The notes: a model not told the origin generated them from the letters alone. Positions 24,131-36,718 are shown, counted from the stretch's first letter. The stretch is DNA of 64,000 bases from Lunularia cruciata (GCA_948567375.1 OX419756.1:56894552-56958551), one strand, 5' to 3'. Numbers and translations: made by a program.

Positions 24131-24762
24131 ACCATGTAATTCTCTAGGAATGGACTTAACAGTACCCTAACTTCCGCACCTAGAATTAACGGTACCCCAA
24201 CGCTTGTTGTGGGTATGACAATTCTCAAATAACTAGGTTTTGTTCTTGTAAATGTACATGGTCATGTGGAATAGCAAAACCAATGTAGACATAACCATTC
24301 ATGCCAAAGATTATGTTTAGTCAAAGAAGAGAATGACTCTAGCTCTATTTTTTGTTTTCTTCGCTGACTAGTCACTAGTTATCAGTCATATGTCTAGATT
24401 TTTGAATTGAAATTTGTTGTTAAATTTTGAGAGTAATAGGAAAACGAGTATTACATGGCATGGGTAGTAATCGGAGAGGAGAACACTATCAAGTAGACAA
24501 GATAATATCCAAGATGTATTTTGCAAATTGTCAGAAGATTGCAAGCACTAAACTAACATAGAGGAGTCTGACGAAAAGACCAGAACTAGAAAAGATAGAG
24601 GGGAATTGGATAAGTTACTGTCATAATATGAAAGAAGCTAAAGCTTTAGTGGATTCCATTTACTGAGGTAGGGAAATATAAAAATCATATACATATTGAA
24701 TTTATTTTTGAGAACTTTCAAGAACTTTTTTTAGTTTGGTTACACCATCAATATTAAACTTG

Positions 24763-24765
<3 letters not shown>

Positions 24766-24811
<46 letters not shown>
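24766..24811. repeat. TA dinucleotide microsatellite
   Basis: About 46 bp of alternating T and A; it produces an artificial Ile-Tyr repeat in the - strand translation. Confidence 0.95.
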
Positions 24812-24816
<5 letters not shown>

Positions 24817-24940
24817 GATTAAAAGATAATAAAAATTGTCTAAGTTCAAATCTATAGGTTAGGAACGAGATATACAAGATGTGAGATACAAATGAGGAGT
24901 CTAGCAAAGAAAACCTCTTGAGAAAGAGACACACAAGTTT

Positions 24941-25055
24941 AACCCAAAGAATCTTTGCAAAACCATTAAAAAACTACGGGCCAAATAGGGCATTATTTTT
25001 AGCACAAAGAACCTTTGCAAAACCATTATAAAACCACAAATAGGGATATGCATAG
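24941..25055 (+). repeat. Imperfect tandem duplication, period 60 bp
   Basis: The unit beginning CAAAGAATCTTTGCAAAACC at 24945 is repeated at 25005 with a few changes and a small deletion. Two further short duplications follow: TTCCAAAGCATCCA at 25391 and 25445, and AATGTCAT-TCTGAAA at about 25569 and 25590. Confidence 0.75.
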
Positions 25056-25960
25056 TTTGTTCAGCTATTTTTTCTAAGGATTAATTACCTCTCAGTTTGT
25101 AACAAATCTAAATCATCCTAATTTGAACATACATCCTACTAACTAAGCAACAACATCAAGATTCCATCGAAGGAAATTGATCAGAATTACATATGATGAG
25201 CTTGCACGCCATGATATAGCAAAAATAGTCATAGAAGCAAGTGCCAAGAAGAACGGAAAGAGTGGCAACAAAATTTGTATTTGTATGTATTACCACAAAT
25301 CGATAAGAACTCTAGAGTACGAAATAACATGTGTTGAATAACTGTATACATGTTTGGTTTTCCATAAAAACAATGATGGAGTAGATTAGATTCCAAAGCA
25401 TCCAATGTATCCGGCTTTATGCACAAAATATAGAGTAGAGTGGCTTCCAAAGCATCCATTATCGTCATACATTATGAATAAGCTAGAGAAATATTTTTTG
25501 GAGTGAGCTCCACAAGTTTTTAAAGAGTTTGCCGTCTTGTTGGTGCTAAAACCAGATAGTTTCACATAAAAATGTCATGTCTGAAATCAAAATGTCATAT
25601 CTGAAAGAAACGCTAACATAATCTTACAATAACTCGGCATAACAGAAGCATGTTTGTTTTCCAATTCCTTTCCCAGAGATAGACTTTAAACTTAAACAAA
25701 CCGTTATTTGGACTGATACCCATACAGTTTGTAAAAGAGCTGTTCTGTTGGTCTGGAAAAACATCCAATGCTCTAACAACTAGCGCACAACCATTAAAGC
25801 CTCGCCCTGCCTTTAGATTATGGTTTAATTCAAGCAAACTTCCAGATAGTAAGCGTGCATCGACATCCCATAAACTCGGAGCTCTAAACTCAAAAACTTA
25901 CTTAGTAAGCTCGATAAGATTAATTTTTGGGTCTTATTACTAATTTTGGTTAATTTCAAG

Positions 25961-26030
25961 TGTCTTATCCTTGTAAGGCTTGATGGGGTCTTCCATCTTC
26001 TTGTTATCTTACGCGGTCGCCTTTTCTTTC
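25961..26030 (+). repeat. Dispersed repeat, copy 2, upstream of DEG2
   Basis: Shows CTTATCCTTGTAAGG, TTGATGGGGTCTTCCATC and TTACGCGGTCGCCTTTTC in the same order as the copies at 46821 and 60063 (both on the other strand). It lies about 700 bp upstream of the DEG2 start codon. Confidence 0.6.
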
Positions 26031-26732
26031 TTCATCTTTGGGTCGATTACGATAATCTGAGCCGTACGTGTACCTCAAAAGAAGAACGAGAACATTGCGA
26101 ATCCAAACCGTCATTTCCGCTGCAAGACAACAACTGCCACGTGGGCGCACGTCGAGCGTCGAGGTAACAGTTCATTCTTTTTGTCAAGTTGGGTACCATC
26201 TAGTCGAGTGCAAAATTTGAGGTACTGTTGAATCTTTTTCTCTGTTCAATTCTCCTATTATCAAGTTTCTACAGTTAGAATCTTGATGAAATGAAGAAAC
26301 CAGTCACATTAAACTGTGAGCTATTTCACTTGTTGGGAGACAAGAGAATGAATGCTTTTGTCTTAACCAAGAAATACAATATGTGCAGATTTTAATTTTC
26401 ATTGTGAAACGTGTAACCTAGTGAGGTCAACATTATTTAAGGTTCTGTAGAGGGGACGTTTACTCGAAGGACGTACAGAATAAATTTTAGGATAAAGTAT
26501 GATAGATTCCAGTACTATCTGCTTTTATCCAATCCTACCAGAGAGGAAGTATGTATGCACAGGAGGAACACAAACAAGTACCGAAGGCCCTGAGGCCTTA
26601 AACCCTGCACCTCCTTACTTTTGACCAGTTGGGTGGCCATGGACACCACCCACGTTCAGAACAACAACTCGTAAACAAGAAGAAGAAGAGGAATTTGAGG
26701 GATTTCAAGTAAGGAGCGGGAGAGTATACTGA
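26031..26732 (+). promoter_or_regulatory. DEG2 upstream region with a G-box
   Basis: Presumed promoter and 5' untranslated region of DEG2. A G-box (CACGTG, 26138-26143, within GCCACGTGGGC) is the clearest plant regulatory motif. It binds bZIP or bHLH factors, often in light- or stress-responsive genes; its use here is inferred. The 60 bp before the ATG are rich in GA, as in many plant leaders. The transcription start cannot be placed from sequence alone. Confidence 0.4.
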
Positions 26733-29700
26733 ATGGGGGTGAGCACCACGATGATGGTTGCTGCTGCTACCCATCACTCTCCTGGCTCGTTGGTTGTTGC
26801 ACCCATAGCTGCTGAACCGAAACGAATCATTCAGCAGCAGTTTCTCGGCACCGTAGCTCGGAGTTCTTTCCCACAAATCGCCGAGTTCAGGAATGGCAAA
26901 GAACTTCGGTGTAGTTTGAGAGCTGGGTCTAAGCTGAACGTTTCTTCACAGGTGAGGGAAGTTCTGAATTCTGTTGAGCATGTAACTTGAACCAGTTGAG
27001 TGCACACTTTGACTTTTAAAATTGTTGGATTCTTCAATTTCGTTCTGTAGAAGTAGCTTGATGTTGAAAATCTGTTGAATTTCAACAGCTGACCGGAGAG
27101 GAAACTTGTTCCTTGTGCACTCTGGCTACAGGCATTCAGTGAGGAACGTTTGAGGCTGTTGCGAAGGAGCTCTATATTCAGGGTGTTCTGTCCCAAACTG
27201 GAACACTGTAATCAGGATGGCGACAGGAATTCTTCCGTCGTTGTTGCTGGCAGACGCGGTAGGGAGAAGTCCAATTCCAAAAGGCCACAAAAAGCTTCTC
27301 TCGGAGTGGGGCTCACCAAAGAGGAGCAGGAGAATGTTCTGGATTTACTGAGCGAGTCTGGACTGAACGCGAATTGGCTTTACAAGGTACAACCGTTCTC
27401 TTTTCAAAGATGACTGAGATGAAATGGATACCGGGTAGGTTGGAGATGATTCAGAAGTGAGACGAAGAGCTCCATATGATTGAGGTGGATCTCTGATTTT
27501 CCGAGTGCAATAAAAAAGTTTTAGTCTGTAGAGGCGACCCTAGAGAAAAGTAAATCATGGTGAATCAGGAACAAAATTGGGGTGCACAGGGCACGGACAC
27601 ACTGAGTCATGTCATATAAAATGAACGCAATATAGAACACTCACAGTTAATCCTCCTTTCAATCTACGGTGACAACGTTTAACCGTGCGTGTTCAACCGT
27701 TCAACTCGGACTCGAACTTGAATTCATTACCAAAACTAAAGCTGGGTCAGATGGGTGGATGTACTCCAGAAATTTTGTGTAGTACTCATTATCCATTTAG
27801 AGTAGTTATCCAATAATGTTGATACATTGATGTGAAGGAAAGCTCGTACTAAAATCGCTCATCTCTCAGATAGTGTCAAAGGAATTCAACAGAATATTGA
27901 GCGTTGAGGTGACTACAGGAATTTAGAACAGTGAGTCTGAGGAAAAGTGAAATTTGGTTGCCCACTGCATACGGTGCACGATTGCCGCACAGGAAAACCG
28001 CTACATTCTAAAGCACATACAAAGGCCCCTGCTACTGGATATATAACCAGGGTAAACCACAACATTTTTCACACTAGTGAGATCAGTGGAGTTCTCCCAG
28101 TGTTAATTTTTTTTTTCAAACTATATAGCGGTAGACATTGGGGAGATGTTTCCGTTCCGGAGCCTTCTATGACCCGGGGCTACACACGGACACTTTTGGT
28201 TGAAGTATCCCCAATTTATGTACTAATTAGTTTGTGTGAATTGCTTATCCTGCTATGCTAAAATTCTAATCTGAGTATCTGACTGTGGAGAACTACTTTA
28301 GACTAATTGTTATGGAACAATTAAGGCATCTCGCTTGTCTTAAGAAAAGATCAAGTTGAGTTGACCCATGACGGAGAATCTTGTCCTTCCTTTTTGTACA
28401 GGCCACAGTTTGTTCAAATGTTGACCTGGATCTTGAGTTGGACGAAATTAGGTCAGAGATTACCTCAGGTTGAAAATTGTATGAAACTTCAAGGTAGAGG
28501 GTGAAGAATAACGGTCTTAATGGACGTGTAAGTTTGGCTTTTAGTACCAAGGTCCTATTTCTAATACCATATCAACTCTTTTGCAGGATGATGAATTTGA
28601 CGACTTAGATGATGCCCCTTTCCTGGATGCAGTTGTTAAGGTAAACCCTTATTTCAAACACTAAAACCTGCAGAATTGATTTGCAAAAGGTTGCATTCTC
28701 CGAGTTTTGACGAAACTAGTAAGTATGTAATTTCTGGAAGCAATATCCAAACAAAAGGTATGCAAGACAAGGGTTGAAGAGCATAGCAGTCACTAAAGCT
28801 CATCTTACATTGAAAAGGCTTACCAATCCTATTTGTTACTTACTTTACAAGGTATACTGCACGCGATCCGAACCAAACTTCTCACTGCCATGGCAAAAGT
28901 TGAGGCAGTACTCTGTCACAGGCAGGCAAGTACCTCCATTTCGAGCTAGCAAGGACTGGAAACGTTTTAGCTCCTAAGGAAGATGATTTAAGGACGGCTA
29001 TGAGGCTTTGATGTTGCAGCTCTTTAGACCAATATTCGATCAACGGAAGTTATGTCTTGCAACCAACGCTGCCCCTTGTAATCTTTGTTTGAACAGTGGA
29101 TTCATGATATCGGGGCGAAGACTGCTGACTAACGCGCACTGTGTGGAACACCATACTCAAGTGAGAACTCGAGTCCGCTGATACCTGTGCCCCTGTCAAA
29201 CTTCTGGAGTTAGTTGCAACGATTTCACCAAGTTTCTTCGAGCATTACTTGTATTCTCTTTGGTCTTATGGCGATCTTACGTTTTAAATTACTCATGGGC
29301 TTTATCGATGATAAACAGGTGAAAGTGAAGAGGCGAGGAATCGACACCAAATTTGTTGCAACTGTATGTGATGGTTTTACTGATGAGTGGTCCTTTCAAG
29401 TAATGAGAGGAGAGAAAAACATACTTGATAAATGATAATTAGAAAATCTGATTCAACTTTATAGCCTCTTTGTTTCTTGAACCTGTGTTACTCACGAAGT
29501 AGGAACCAGTGGTCTGAATTTCTGATCTGCCCTGTTCTTTGTTTCAAATAATCTGAGTGGAAACTATCTGTAAACGACATCACGGGACCTGTTGTAATGT
29601 CTCCCAACAGGTGCTGGCAGTAGGTCGGGAGTGCGATATTGCACTTCTGTCAGTGGATGACGACGAATTCTGGTCCACTGTGGAGCCCCTGGAATTTGGG

Positions 29701-32700
29701 GGCCTTCCACGTCTGCAGGTTTCCTTCATATGAATAGCATGTCTTTGCTTTTAGCTTCCGTTTCCAATCAGACATAAGGGTTCTGATTTTCTTCTTAATC
29801 ATACTCATCTCAGAGATGAATGCTCCTTCTCTTACAGATTATGAGATAGATCCTCGCTACAATTCGATGGAATCATTTACCAAGGAATTTTGATAGAGAA
29901 GGTGTCATAATTCTGTGTCGTCGAGGCATTAAATTGCATTACCCATACTTTAGCAACGTACTGTTTGTAGGACCCAGTCACAGTCGTTGGCTACCCTATT
30001 GGAGGGGAAACAATTTCAGTTACAAGTGGTGTCGTATCTCGAGTCGAGGTAAGCTTTCCAAAATCGAATTAATGTCATAAGCGATATCAAGAAGAGCATG
30101 TAGAAGGTTTCCTGAAGATCCTTGAGTTGTACAAATCATGAGATAGCTCGCTTATTTGTTCTTCTGACCAATATGCTGATGGAACTTGTTGAGGATCATG
30201 TTTACAGTCCCTTCCCCGTGGTTCAGTAAGCAGAGCGGAATTTCTGTAACCCAAATATAGATCTCCGAGGAGATGGTTTTGAAGGAATGTGATTTATAGC
30301 ATCTACAACTCTGAGTCTGATGCAGTTCTAACAGCAGCTCTTTACTGGAAACGTGGATAGGGTAATCTGTATAAAGCTGATAACAGTCAACTTGTATTGT
30401 CATTTCTTTACTGAAACTTCACGGTGCCTTGCAGATTACGTCTTATGCACATGGAGCTACTGAGCTGCTAGCCGTCCAAATTGACGCCGCCATAAACCCA
30501 GGTCTTCTGCCAAACTTTCCCAGTTGAAGTTGCACGAGTCCTACTTGAATGCCGTTATTTTCTAGTTTAGTAGAGCTCTTGTGAACCATTTTATTCTGTC
30601 CGTAACTCACGAAATCTGGGTTGTTCGGTTTTTCCACATACCTTTAGTAGTTTCTCTTCAGAATAATTCATATGGTATTTGAAAAGCTGGCACGGCAATA
30701 TGGAAGCAACTTGACAACTGTTTTTCCGCAGGAAACAGTGGGGGGCCAGCATTCGATGAAGATGGTGAATGTGTTGGAATTGCATTCCAGGTATTGGTTT
30801 GTTTAAGATCTCAGAGTCGTTGATGTGGTGATGTATAGTTGTATTGAGCTTGGAAACTAACTGCATGTTCCATTTTTTCTGGAGTTTTTAAAGTATCAAG
30901 TTCATTTTAAGCTAAGCCTTGTCTTAGAAATCGACGCACATATACAACGGACAACGCATCACCTCGTCCTCTTAGTCCGGCTCTGCAGGGAAGACTCTCT
31001 ACTAAGTGTCTAATGAACGAATCTACAGTCTATTGATGCCAGTGATGCAGAAAACATCGGATATGTGATACCTACGCCCGTTATCAAACATTTTCTTTTT
31101 GACTACGAGCGAAATGGACAGAATACTGGTAAGCCTTTGTGTTAAAGTGTACAAAGTTTTACTCGATGGAATCTTAGCGTTTACCACTCTGGCTAGTTGG
31201 CACGTATTCATGACTAAGTTTGTCTGCTGTTTGTGTTCCTTCGCCGCGGCTGTAGGGTTCCCTTCCTGTGGTCTGTTGTGGCAGAGACTAGAGAACAGTG
31301 CCCTGAGGGCGGCTCTGCAAATGGAGAACACTCAGAGGGTTCGTCTTTCACATTTCCACTTTCTATGCTCATTCCATCCGGTGCGCCTGATTGCTGCCAT
31401 TGGGTCACTACTTTCCTTCGTGAAGTACCAGTTCATGGAGTTGCGGGCCTAGTTTTCCATGTAGATCTCCCAGCTCGCAAGAACTATGTATTATCCTGTA
31501 TACCGTGTGCAAATGCTGCTTGTTTGAATGTCTCTCATGCCTTTAAAGGGCATCCATTTTCTTTGACCTTTGCACTACTGGCAACGTCATTTTGTACGTT
31601 GATGCGCAACTCTTCTCGTTCTAAATCAATATGGTTATCTGTGTGCGGACCACATGTTCAAGTGCTGCTGTGAAATAGTTCGACTTCTTTCTTGATATGT
31701 CAGCCTAAACTCTTGCCACTGAAATGGAACTTTAGATGAACTTAAATCCCGGATAGATCCTGGATCTGAGATTCTGTCAAAACATAAAGGTCGAGAGCCT
31801 GCAATGCTACTTGTTTGGGGTTACCTAGCCACTATGTATACTTGTTCTGATTACACATATTTGCTATCTGCTGTCGGAAACTCTTACTGCAGGGTGTGCT
31901 TATTCGAAGGGTGGAACCGACTTCACCTGCCTCACAAGTTCTTAAGGCGGTTAGTGAGCCTTAGCCCAATCCTTTTACCTCGACTTCTGTTTTGCTGTCA
32001 GTTTCATATTAATGCAGGAGTTAGGTGATGTCAGACAATTTACAGTGGAAGTACTCTACCGGCGATAATTATCTTAGTGCACTGAAAGTTTTGCAGAAGT
32101 ACGACACTGATTAGTGCCTATCTAATTGCACTCCCCGGAAAAGATGTGTTCGAAGTGCTTGAAACCTATTAACACTCGCAAAATCATATTACTTGTTGAT
32201 TCTTCTTTCCCATATTTTCTTGCTGCTCTTCGTGTATCCAGTCTATCCCTTGCTGTGTCTCACGCTACTCATCTTGCAGGGTGATGTACTCATGAAGTTT
32301 GATGGAGTACCAGTTGCCAATGAAGGCACGGTGCCTTTTCAAGCAGGGGAGCGCATTGCATTCACCTTTCTTGCAAGCCAAAAGTATGACCTCTATTCAA
32401 ACAAAGAAAATATATTGTTGTTCCATGTTTATGCTTCCTCTGATTTGGGAGTGAGTCTTGTTTACAAAAGCTGTTTTCTGCTGGTGTTCTCCAGGTATTC
32501 TGGGGACATGGTAGAAGTAGATGTTCTTCGTGACGGTAAAGTCATGACGTTGCAAACTGCTGTCAAAGCACCCACTCGGCTGGTTGGTACCTTCCTCTGC
32601 ATATTCTTTTCCTAGTATCTAGGATGATCTATGTACAGATGTCTTTTGTTACAGAAATGTTGGCTAGTAAACACTTTAACTGGATGGATTCTTAGTGCTT

Positions 32701-34564
32701 GGACATATGGAAGCCGGAAGTTTTCGCGATTGTTTTGAAGACGAATTACTTGAAGAGTAATCACTTGAGAGTTACTCTGGTTAGTGTCGTCGAGGAAGTA
32801 GAAACCTCTTTTAGTAATTTAGTCGCCTGCCGTGGAATTGTTAAGGACGCCGTCGTTTGCAGAGATGCCACTCACCCTTCCATGCTAGGTTCTCTTGTAA
32901 ATCTTATAAATTTCTTCATAGATTTTGGACACTGGTCATTGGTTAGTCTAAATTTTTATCACTCATACTTTTTGCAGGTCCCTGTACATATTGATGGAAG
33001 ACTGCCCTCGTATTTGATCGTAGCGGGTCTTGTCTTTACGGTTGTTAGTCAACCATTCTTAGAGTAAGTTGGCTTTGAGAAAGGGTCGCTTTGCCGCCAA
33101 TCTGTGACATTCAATTACATCAGGTTGAAGTCATTTCTTCTCTGATGCACTCTAAATATTTATCTGTATCTTTCGAAGCTGCTAATGTCAGCCTTACCTG
33201 GTTCTGAATCCTATCTGCTTTAAGGATCTCGGTATTGATTGTTGATTCCGTTGCTGTAATATGTTTTCGCAGATCACACTTCGGTATGGATTACGATAGC
33301 AACATTCCTGTAAGTAGTCTTCACGAGTATTTAGTCCGTGAATTCGCAGGTCAATGTGGTCGGGAAGCAAATGCAAATTTCATCAAGTTCGCTCGATTCT
33401 ATCTCATATTTAAAAATTTGCAACTTACCCAGTACTGGAATTGAGTAGCAATTTGATTTAGATGAACAATCTATTCACTACTTTCTGTCACAAATACATA
33501 ATAACAATGATGTTTGTATTCTCATTTTTCCAGGTGAAGATACTAGAGAAAGCATCTTATGGGATGGCTGAATTTGATGACGAACAATTGGTAGTAGTGT
33601 CACAGGTATGGACCAATTTGTAACTTCACTTGAGCTGGGAATGGAAAGAAGATCTAGTCTTTTACCTAACAAGAAATACGTTTGCTTTGCTGCTAGAGGT
33701 TACGGCTCTAGTACGTTTCAGTTGCAGTACATGGAATTTTCGTGTTTCAACGTAGGCCCATCCGGGGTCTCCTGTGCTTGCTGAATAGAGTTCCTCCAAA
33801 TTGTGCAATTTGCTTGCGTAATGGGCAATTTTCCCTGGTTGCTTAAAGGTTCTTTGAATTGTCACCTCGTCGAGTAACCATAATATATGATCTCTCCGTA
33901 ATGGAAAAATCTTCACAGGTGCTTGCAAGTGACGTTAATGTAGGTTACGAAGATATTGAAGCTGCGCAGGTACGTGACAATCCATCATGTATTCTATTGA
34001 AGTGCTTAACTCGATTCTGGTTGTGAGGGTTTTATTATTCATTTACAATTTGGATATACCATGTCATCTGATTATGTATTGACTGTCGAGTTTATCGGTC
34101 TATATCTCAGGTACTAAGTTTCAACGGAGAAAAAATCCGGAATTTAAGACAACTTGCTCAGCTCGCAGACTGTAAGCATACGTTCTATTTTCGCAAAGTT
34201 TTGTATGTCCCGAAGTTCAAGGAGAAGAAGCAGAACTTTGCTTATGGACAGATGCTGTAAGAAATTTCAAAAGTACAAGTGTTTTCATTCACTTAGTGCG
34301 TAGTGTAGAGTATGCTATTTACGATCGATCTTGATAATATGCAATTTAATGTTTGAAGCACATCAACAAGATAATATCTGAAATGATTTGTATCGATTGT
34401 TGCCATGTGCAGCATGCGAGGACCGATTTATACAGATTGAACTGGATAACCAGATGTTAGTTGTTCTTGAGACCAAACAAGCAAGGACAGCGATTCCACA
34501 GATTCTTCGCGATCACTGTATACCGGCAGATCGATCGGAGGATCTTTTAGCGTCAACATCTTGA
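26733..34564 (+). CDS. DEG2: Chloroplast serine protease DEG2 (DegP2), 21 coding exons
   Basis: ATP-independent HtrA-family protease, 637 residues; the family member in Arabidopsis acts at the stromal side of thylakoids in quality control of photosystem proteins. Coding exons: 26733-26951, 27132-27386, 28587-28640, 28852-28925, 29097-29160, 29319-29363, 29611-29718, 29971-30048, 30435-30501, 30732-30790, 31029-31128, 31256-31338, 31893-31949, 32280-32383, 32495-32582, 32978-33063, 33273-33309, 33534-33605, 33919-33969, 34111-34171, 34413-34564. All junctions keep frame. An in-frame TGA just before the ATG fixes the start. Residues 1 to about 70 are Ser/Ala-rich with few acids, like a transit peptide. 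Triad: His215 (TNAHCV), Asp246 (CDIAL), Ser324 (GNSGGP). PDZ-like domains lie at about 375-475 and 535-610. Introns are GT-AG except intron 4 (GC-AG). The gene appears intact and single; no neighbour shares its function. Confidence 0.93.
28926..29096 (+). other. DEG2: GC-AG intron 4 of DEG2
   Basis: The donor reads AG|GCAAGT, which fits the strong consensus of GC-type donors, and the acceptor is TTGAACAG. Only this choice joins the TG of exon 4 to the SGFMISG segment in frame; the nearby GTACCT at 28930 would shift the frame. The 5' side otherwise pairs fully with U1 snRNA except at the C. Confidence 0.85.
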
Positions 34565-36174
34565 GACCTGCCGAAGAGATTGAGATGTTGAACTTTAGGT
34601 ATTTTAAGCAAAAGTTTATGAGGTTTTCTCCAGATGATAGGTATGACAGCCATATGTCCACGTCCACGATTCGAGCTTGTTGTTGAAGGTAATGGTCACA
34701 ACTCGACTTCCAGTTGTAGCTCTTGGACCCATCAGAGATTCTTTACTGGACAATTGTCGTGCCGCCACTCTCACATTTGGCTGGTTAGAACTTTGTACCT
34801 GGCGTCTGGTGGAGTTCTATCAGTTCGTTCAGTACTCTTGGTGCCACAATCAACATGCAAAAATCTCGATTTACTTGAAGATGGTTACTCCTACTCGAAT
34901 TGCTTTCAAAGTCATGTTTGTCTATGCATCTGGATCATTTTCTACAATTTCAGGTCAGAATTCTGAAGAGAATTACTGTCCCCTCCCTCTGGAAGACGAC
35001 GACTATTCTGCATGGACTTCTTACAAGACGTCATACAAATCCTTGACATAGGGGTGCTATTCCTATCGAAGATATCTCTGAATTGGAATTTGAATTGCGT
35101 AGGATTATGCTTGGTCTATGGATCCAGACCTGCCGAACCTGTCCGGCAACCCTCGTATTCATTTCTCTGGTCCTCACTGCATCTCTCATATCCTTGCTTT
35201 ATAATTTTAATTTCCCAACCTTTCGTCGAACGGGTCTACCTATTTCATCAAACGAGCAGCTCATCGGGCTATATCAGGCCCAAAGATTCAATTGGTGCAA
35301 TTGGTGGTTATATGAAGGAAGCAAGGGAAAAATCAAAGGCAATTGAGAGCGGTGGAACGTCGGCAGTACTGTCAAAGTACCAGATAATCAAACAGATCCG
35401 GGAAGAAGAAAAGTAGATCAGCTCGACGAAGGTAACTGCTTAAACCATACACCTCTTTGCAAACTGTTGGAAGGGCTCACATCAACTGCAACAGACCAGA
35501 ATTATGGGAGAATCGAATGGCCGAAGGGTTGAATTATCGAATGGAACACAAGCACATGGAATTTCTGCCACCAGATCGGGAGTATATCAATGGACTCCAA
35601 AAACTTCCGCAGTTCAGACAGATTCATCACGATGGATCCCCTCTGACTTCCGCAGATTTTACGGTAGATCATTTCTTTCTTTCATTTACTCCCTATCATT
35701 ATCAGGCGTCTTCACACAGAGGGAACCTCAAAACTCAAAGGCTTACGCAGAAAATTACGTAATGCAGTCCTCACTGTGAAGGCCTCACCCCCAAGTCTCT
35801 AGCTCTATACAGTAATCGAAGTCTATTCCCATACCGTCTTTCAATCTCTACTCCTCAAGGGTGAACCACTGAGGTTCGCATTCACATTCACATCGTGCAC
35901 AGTCGGTTCTCTCTAAAAGTTAATTCTCTAATTGTTACTTTCTCTGTGTGTTGGAGATTCTGTACTCGCGTGTCGGGGATAAAGGAAAATAGTTGAAAGA
36001 ATATAAGTTATTGAGTATTTTATTTAGCAAATTAATTCTGTCCCCTGAAGGTTACATGCGAACGTTTTCAAAATATATCTTCTAGAACTATAAAATAACC
36101 TTTTTTACTAGCACTGGAATCTTCATACTTTCTTTATTCGTGCTATCCTTTTCTAGAAATGGTGTTATCTTTTT
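34565..36174 (+). other. DEG2 3' flank with unresolved possible exons
   Basis: Beyond the DEG2 stop codon there is no obvious polyadenylation signal. Several moderate open frames overlap at 34634-35051, 35083-35416 and 35457-35779 in different + strand frames. GC content stays at the level of the DEG2 region, unlike the AT-rich DNA further on. It may contain another small intron-bearing gene, an old duplicate, or only UTR. Confidence 0.3.
35232..35416 (+). CDS. Possible last exon of an unrecognised gene
   Basis: The frame ends at TAG 35414-35416. From about 35265 it reads as a soluble, charged segment with patterns RPKDSIGAIGG, MKEAREKSKAIE and SKYQIIKQIREEE, unlike the noise-like translations around it. 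No family was recognised, and no confident upstream exon could be joined. It could equally be chance; an alternative frame (VPDNQTDPGRRKVDQLDE) is open over part of the same DNA. No start codon is assigned. Confidence 0.25.
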
Positions 36175-36434
36175 CCTCCATGGTTTGTACCACACTGACC
36201 TATACGTGCATAATACCAATACCAAGATCATGTGTTTCATGGTATAATAATTAGGTTGATATCAACCAATGAGAGTACAGCCTTAGTCCACAAAACTCAT
36301 TGAGCCTCCATGGTTTGTACCACACTGACCTATACGTGCATAATACCAATACCAAGATCATGTGTTTCATGGTATAATAATTAGGTTGATATCAACCAAT
36401 GAGAGTACAGCCTTAGTCCACAAAACTCATTGAG
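36175..36434 (+). repeat. Perfect tandem duplication, 2 x 130 bp
   Basis: 36175-36304 and 36305-36434 are identical as far as I can read. The unit starts CCTCCATGGTTTGTACCACA and ends CTCATTGAG. Identity over 130 bp implies a recent event or an assembly artefact. Confidence 0.93.
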
Positions 36435-36674
36435 CTGCAAAGTGAACTTCTTAAATAATGATCTTACTTCTAAGTGAATTGAGTTGAGTAAAACTATCAA
36501 ACAAAAACGTAAGAGTTTGACCATTGAATTGAGGAACATTATTTAGCCCTGACTTTAAAGTATGACTATTCACCTGAGATATATAGAGAAGGTATATATG
36601 ACAGTTCACCTTAGATGTATTGAGAAGGTTTGAGGACATAATCTAACAAGAATAATTGAAGAGAAAAGTGAATT

Positions 36675-36718
36675 TCCCAGATAATACATGTACTTCCAAT
36701 TACATGTATTATTTGGGA
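36675..36718. repeat. Hairpin, 18-bp stem
   Basis: 36675-36692 and 36701-36718 are inverted copies with one mismatch, with an 8-base loop. The motif ACATGTA recurs in the next 50 bp. Confidence 0.75.

Noticed and set aside
24740-24934. Minus-strand frame with an Ile-Tyr repeat
   Set aside because: It is produced by the TA microsatellite and has no other support.
27947-28261. 104-codon + strand frame
   Set aside because: It lies wholly within intron 2 of DEG2, has no recognised domain, and the flanking exons join in frame without it.
31233-31673. 146-codon + strand frame
   Set aside because: It is a different reading frame over DEG2 exon 12 and its intron.
26733-34564. Assignment to DEG1, DEG5 or DEG8 (lumenal proteases) instead of DEG2
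   Set aside because: The VKVKRRG, NIGYVIP and [14 protein letters not shown] contexts, two PDZ-like regions and the 637-residue length fit DEG2. No second, Arg-Arg lumenal targeting segment is visible.
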